DNA of 64,000 bases from Hyphomicrobiales bacterium (GTDB taxonomy: Bacteria; Pseudomonadota; Alphaproteobacteria; Parvibaculales; Parvibaculaceae). Shown here piece after piece: positions 63,539 through 64,000 of the stretch. Both the position numbers and the translations under genes were made by a program. How positions within the stretch are numbered: the stretch's first letter is position 1; every line of letters starts with the position of its first letter. The notes beneath the pieces are model-generated. The model saw nothing but the letters and a program-made list of their open reading frames with translations. It searched no databases and was not told where the DNA came from. The DNA lies in the NCBI GenBank assembly GCA_016124805.1, contig WGND01000003.1, forward strand, positions 124,001-188,000, written 5' to 3'.

Positions 63539-64000
63539 TCAGCGCGCGCGCTCAAGGCTGGAGGTGGTGAAGTCGTTTTCGGTGAGTCCGCTCTGGAACA
63601 TATAGGACTCCCAGATCAGTTCCGTGCTCTTGCCATTTTCGTGATTGACCATGGCGAGTTTGGACGGGCGCCAGAACTTCGCGTTATAGAGCGCATAATC
63701 CTCGTAAGTCAGCGTTTTGAGCAGGGCGTTCTTGCGGTCGTAATATTCGATCTTGCGCTCTTTGTAGTTTGTCGTGTCCGTCCAGACAATCTGGCGCGTG
63801 TAGCCGGAATTCTCGTAAGCCGGACGGCGCTCGACGACATGGCAAGTGAGGGCGCCGCAGGGTTCATCACGCAGCCATTCATAGGTGAATTTGCCGACTT
63901 CCTGCGTGGCGAGATCCTCAAAGGCAAATTCGCTGCCGACGAAGGGTCCGGATTTATTGGCCGAGGAAATGCGCTTCACACGCTTGATGGCAGGCAGATA
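63539..64000 (-). CDS. LolA-like outer-membrane lipoprotein-sorting protein, C-terminal part
   Basis: The C-terminal 153 residues of a protein that begins beyond base 64000. The text YLPAIKRVKRISSANKSGPF and GSEFAFEDLATQEVGKFTYE is that of LolA-like proteins annotated as outer-membrane lipoprotein-sorting protein. It precedes the beta-barrel gene in the same direction. In such clusters an RND/MMPL-type transporter is often present; here it would lie beyond the window. Confidence 0.82.
   Translation of the reverse strand, partial: YLPAIKRVKRISSANKSGPFVGSEFAFEDLATQEVGKFTYEWLRDEPCGALTCHVVERRPAYENSGYTRQIVWTDTTNYKERKIEYYDRKNALLKTLTYEDYALYNAKFWRPSKLAMVNHENGKSTELIWESYMFQSGLTENDFTTSSLERAR

Overview
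The window reads as 64 kb of chromosome from a GC-rich alphaproteobacterium. The evidence for that class is the CpdR cell-cycle response regulator, a PlcP/Agt membrane-lipid remodelling pair, the Anbu proteasome-like locus, an Hsp20 gene preceded by an RpoH-type promoter and a ROSE-type RNA thermometer, and a bufferin operon. I cannot name the genus. Genes are dense and switch strand often in short operons. I see no integrase, transposase, CRISPR array, rRNA operon or replication origin.

Layout. 1-8 kb: start of a sulfotransferase, manC, an EF-hand lipoprotein, a coiled-coil lipoprotein, a divergent oxidoreductase/XRE regulator pair, an undecaprenyl-phosphate sugar transferase, gmhA and a VanZ-like protein (mostly surface polysaccharide). 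8-14 kb: an MltB-type lytic transglycosylase, the Anbu locus (permuted ATP-grasp, alpha-E, Anbu) lacking its usual transglutaminase gene, and an orphan phage-fibre-like protein. 14-20 kb: a LigE-type GST, a limonene-epoxide-hydrolase-like enzyme, a bifunctional beta-oxidation protein, and a MoxR/VWA pair. 20-25 kb: a four-gene O-acetylation cluster (two SGNH proteins, an MBOAT, a small membrane protein), then azlCD. 25-32 kb: gltBD. 32.5-35 kb: bufferin operon (bufA1, bufB, bufC, doxX). 35-44 kb: an orphan Hpt protein, a CoA-ligase/GNAT fusion, the thermometer-controlled Hsp20, two secreted proteins, a hydrolase, hisN and an amidohydrolase. 44-51 kb: typA, agt and plcP, a divergent lipid kinase, and a membrane-anchored glutamate-synthase-like protein. 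51-54 kb: an SLT transglycosylase, a probable small RNA with a strong terminator, an N-formylglutamate amidohydrolase, cpdR and tRNA-Val. 54-58 kb: a lipid-linked sugar cluster (PAP2, GT39, GT2, LAB_N). 58-64 kb: an RND efflux pair, then a beta-barrel protein and a LolA-like protein running off the end.

Most of the window serves the cell envelope: exopolysaccharide precursors, lipid-linked glycosylation, O-acetylation, peptidoglycan turnover and membrane lipid exchange. The most notable items are the bufferin operon, the orphan-terminator small RNA at about 52.1 kb, the plcP-agt/lipid-kinase locus, the hsp20 thermometer, the O-acetylation cluster, and the GT2/LAB_N/GT39/PAP2 group in which the small LAB_N protein may be a lipid-sugar flippase.
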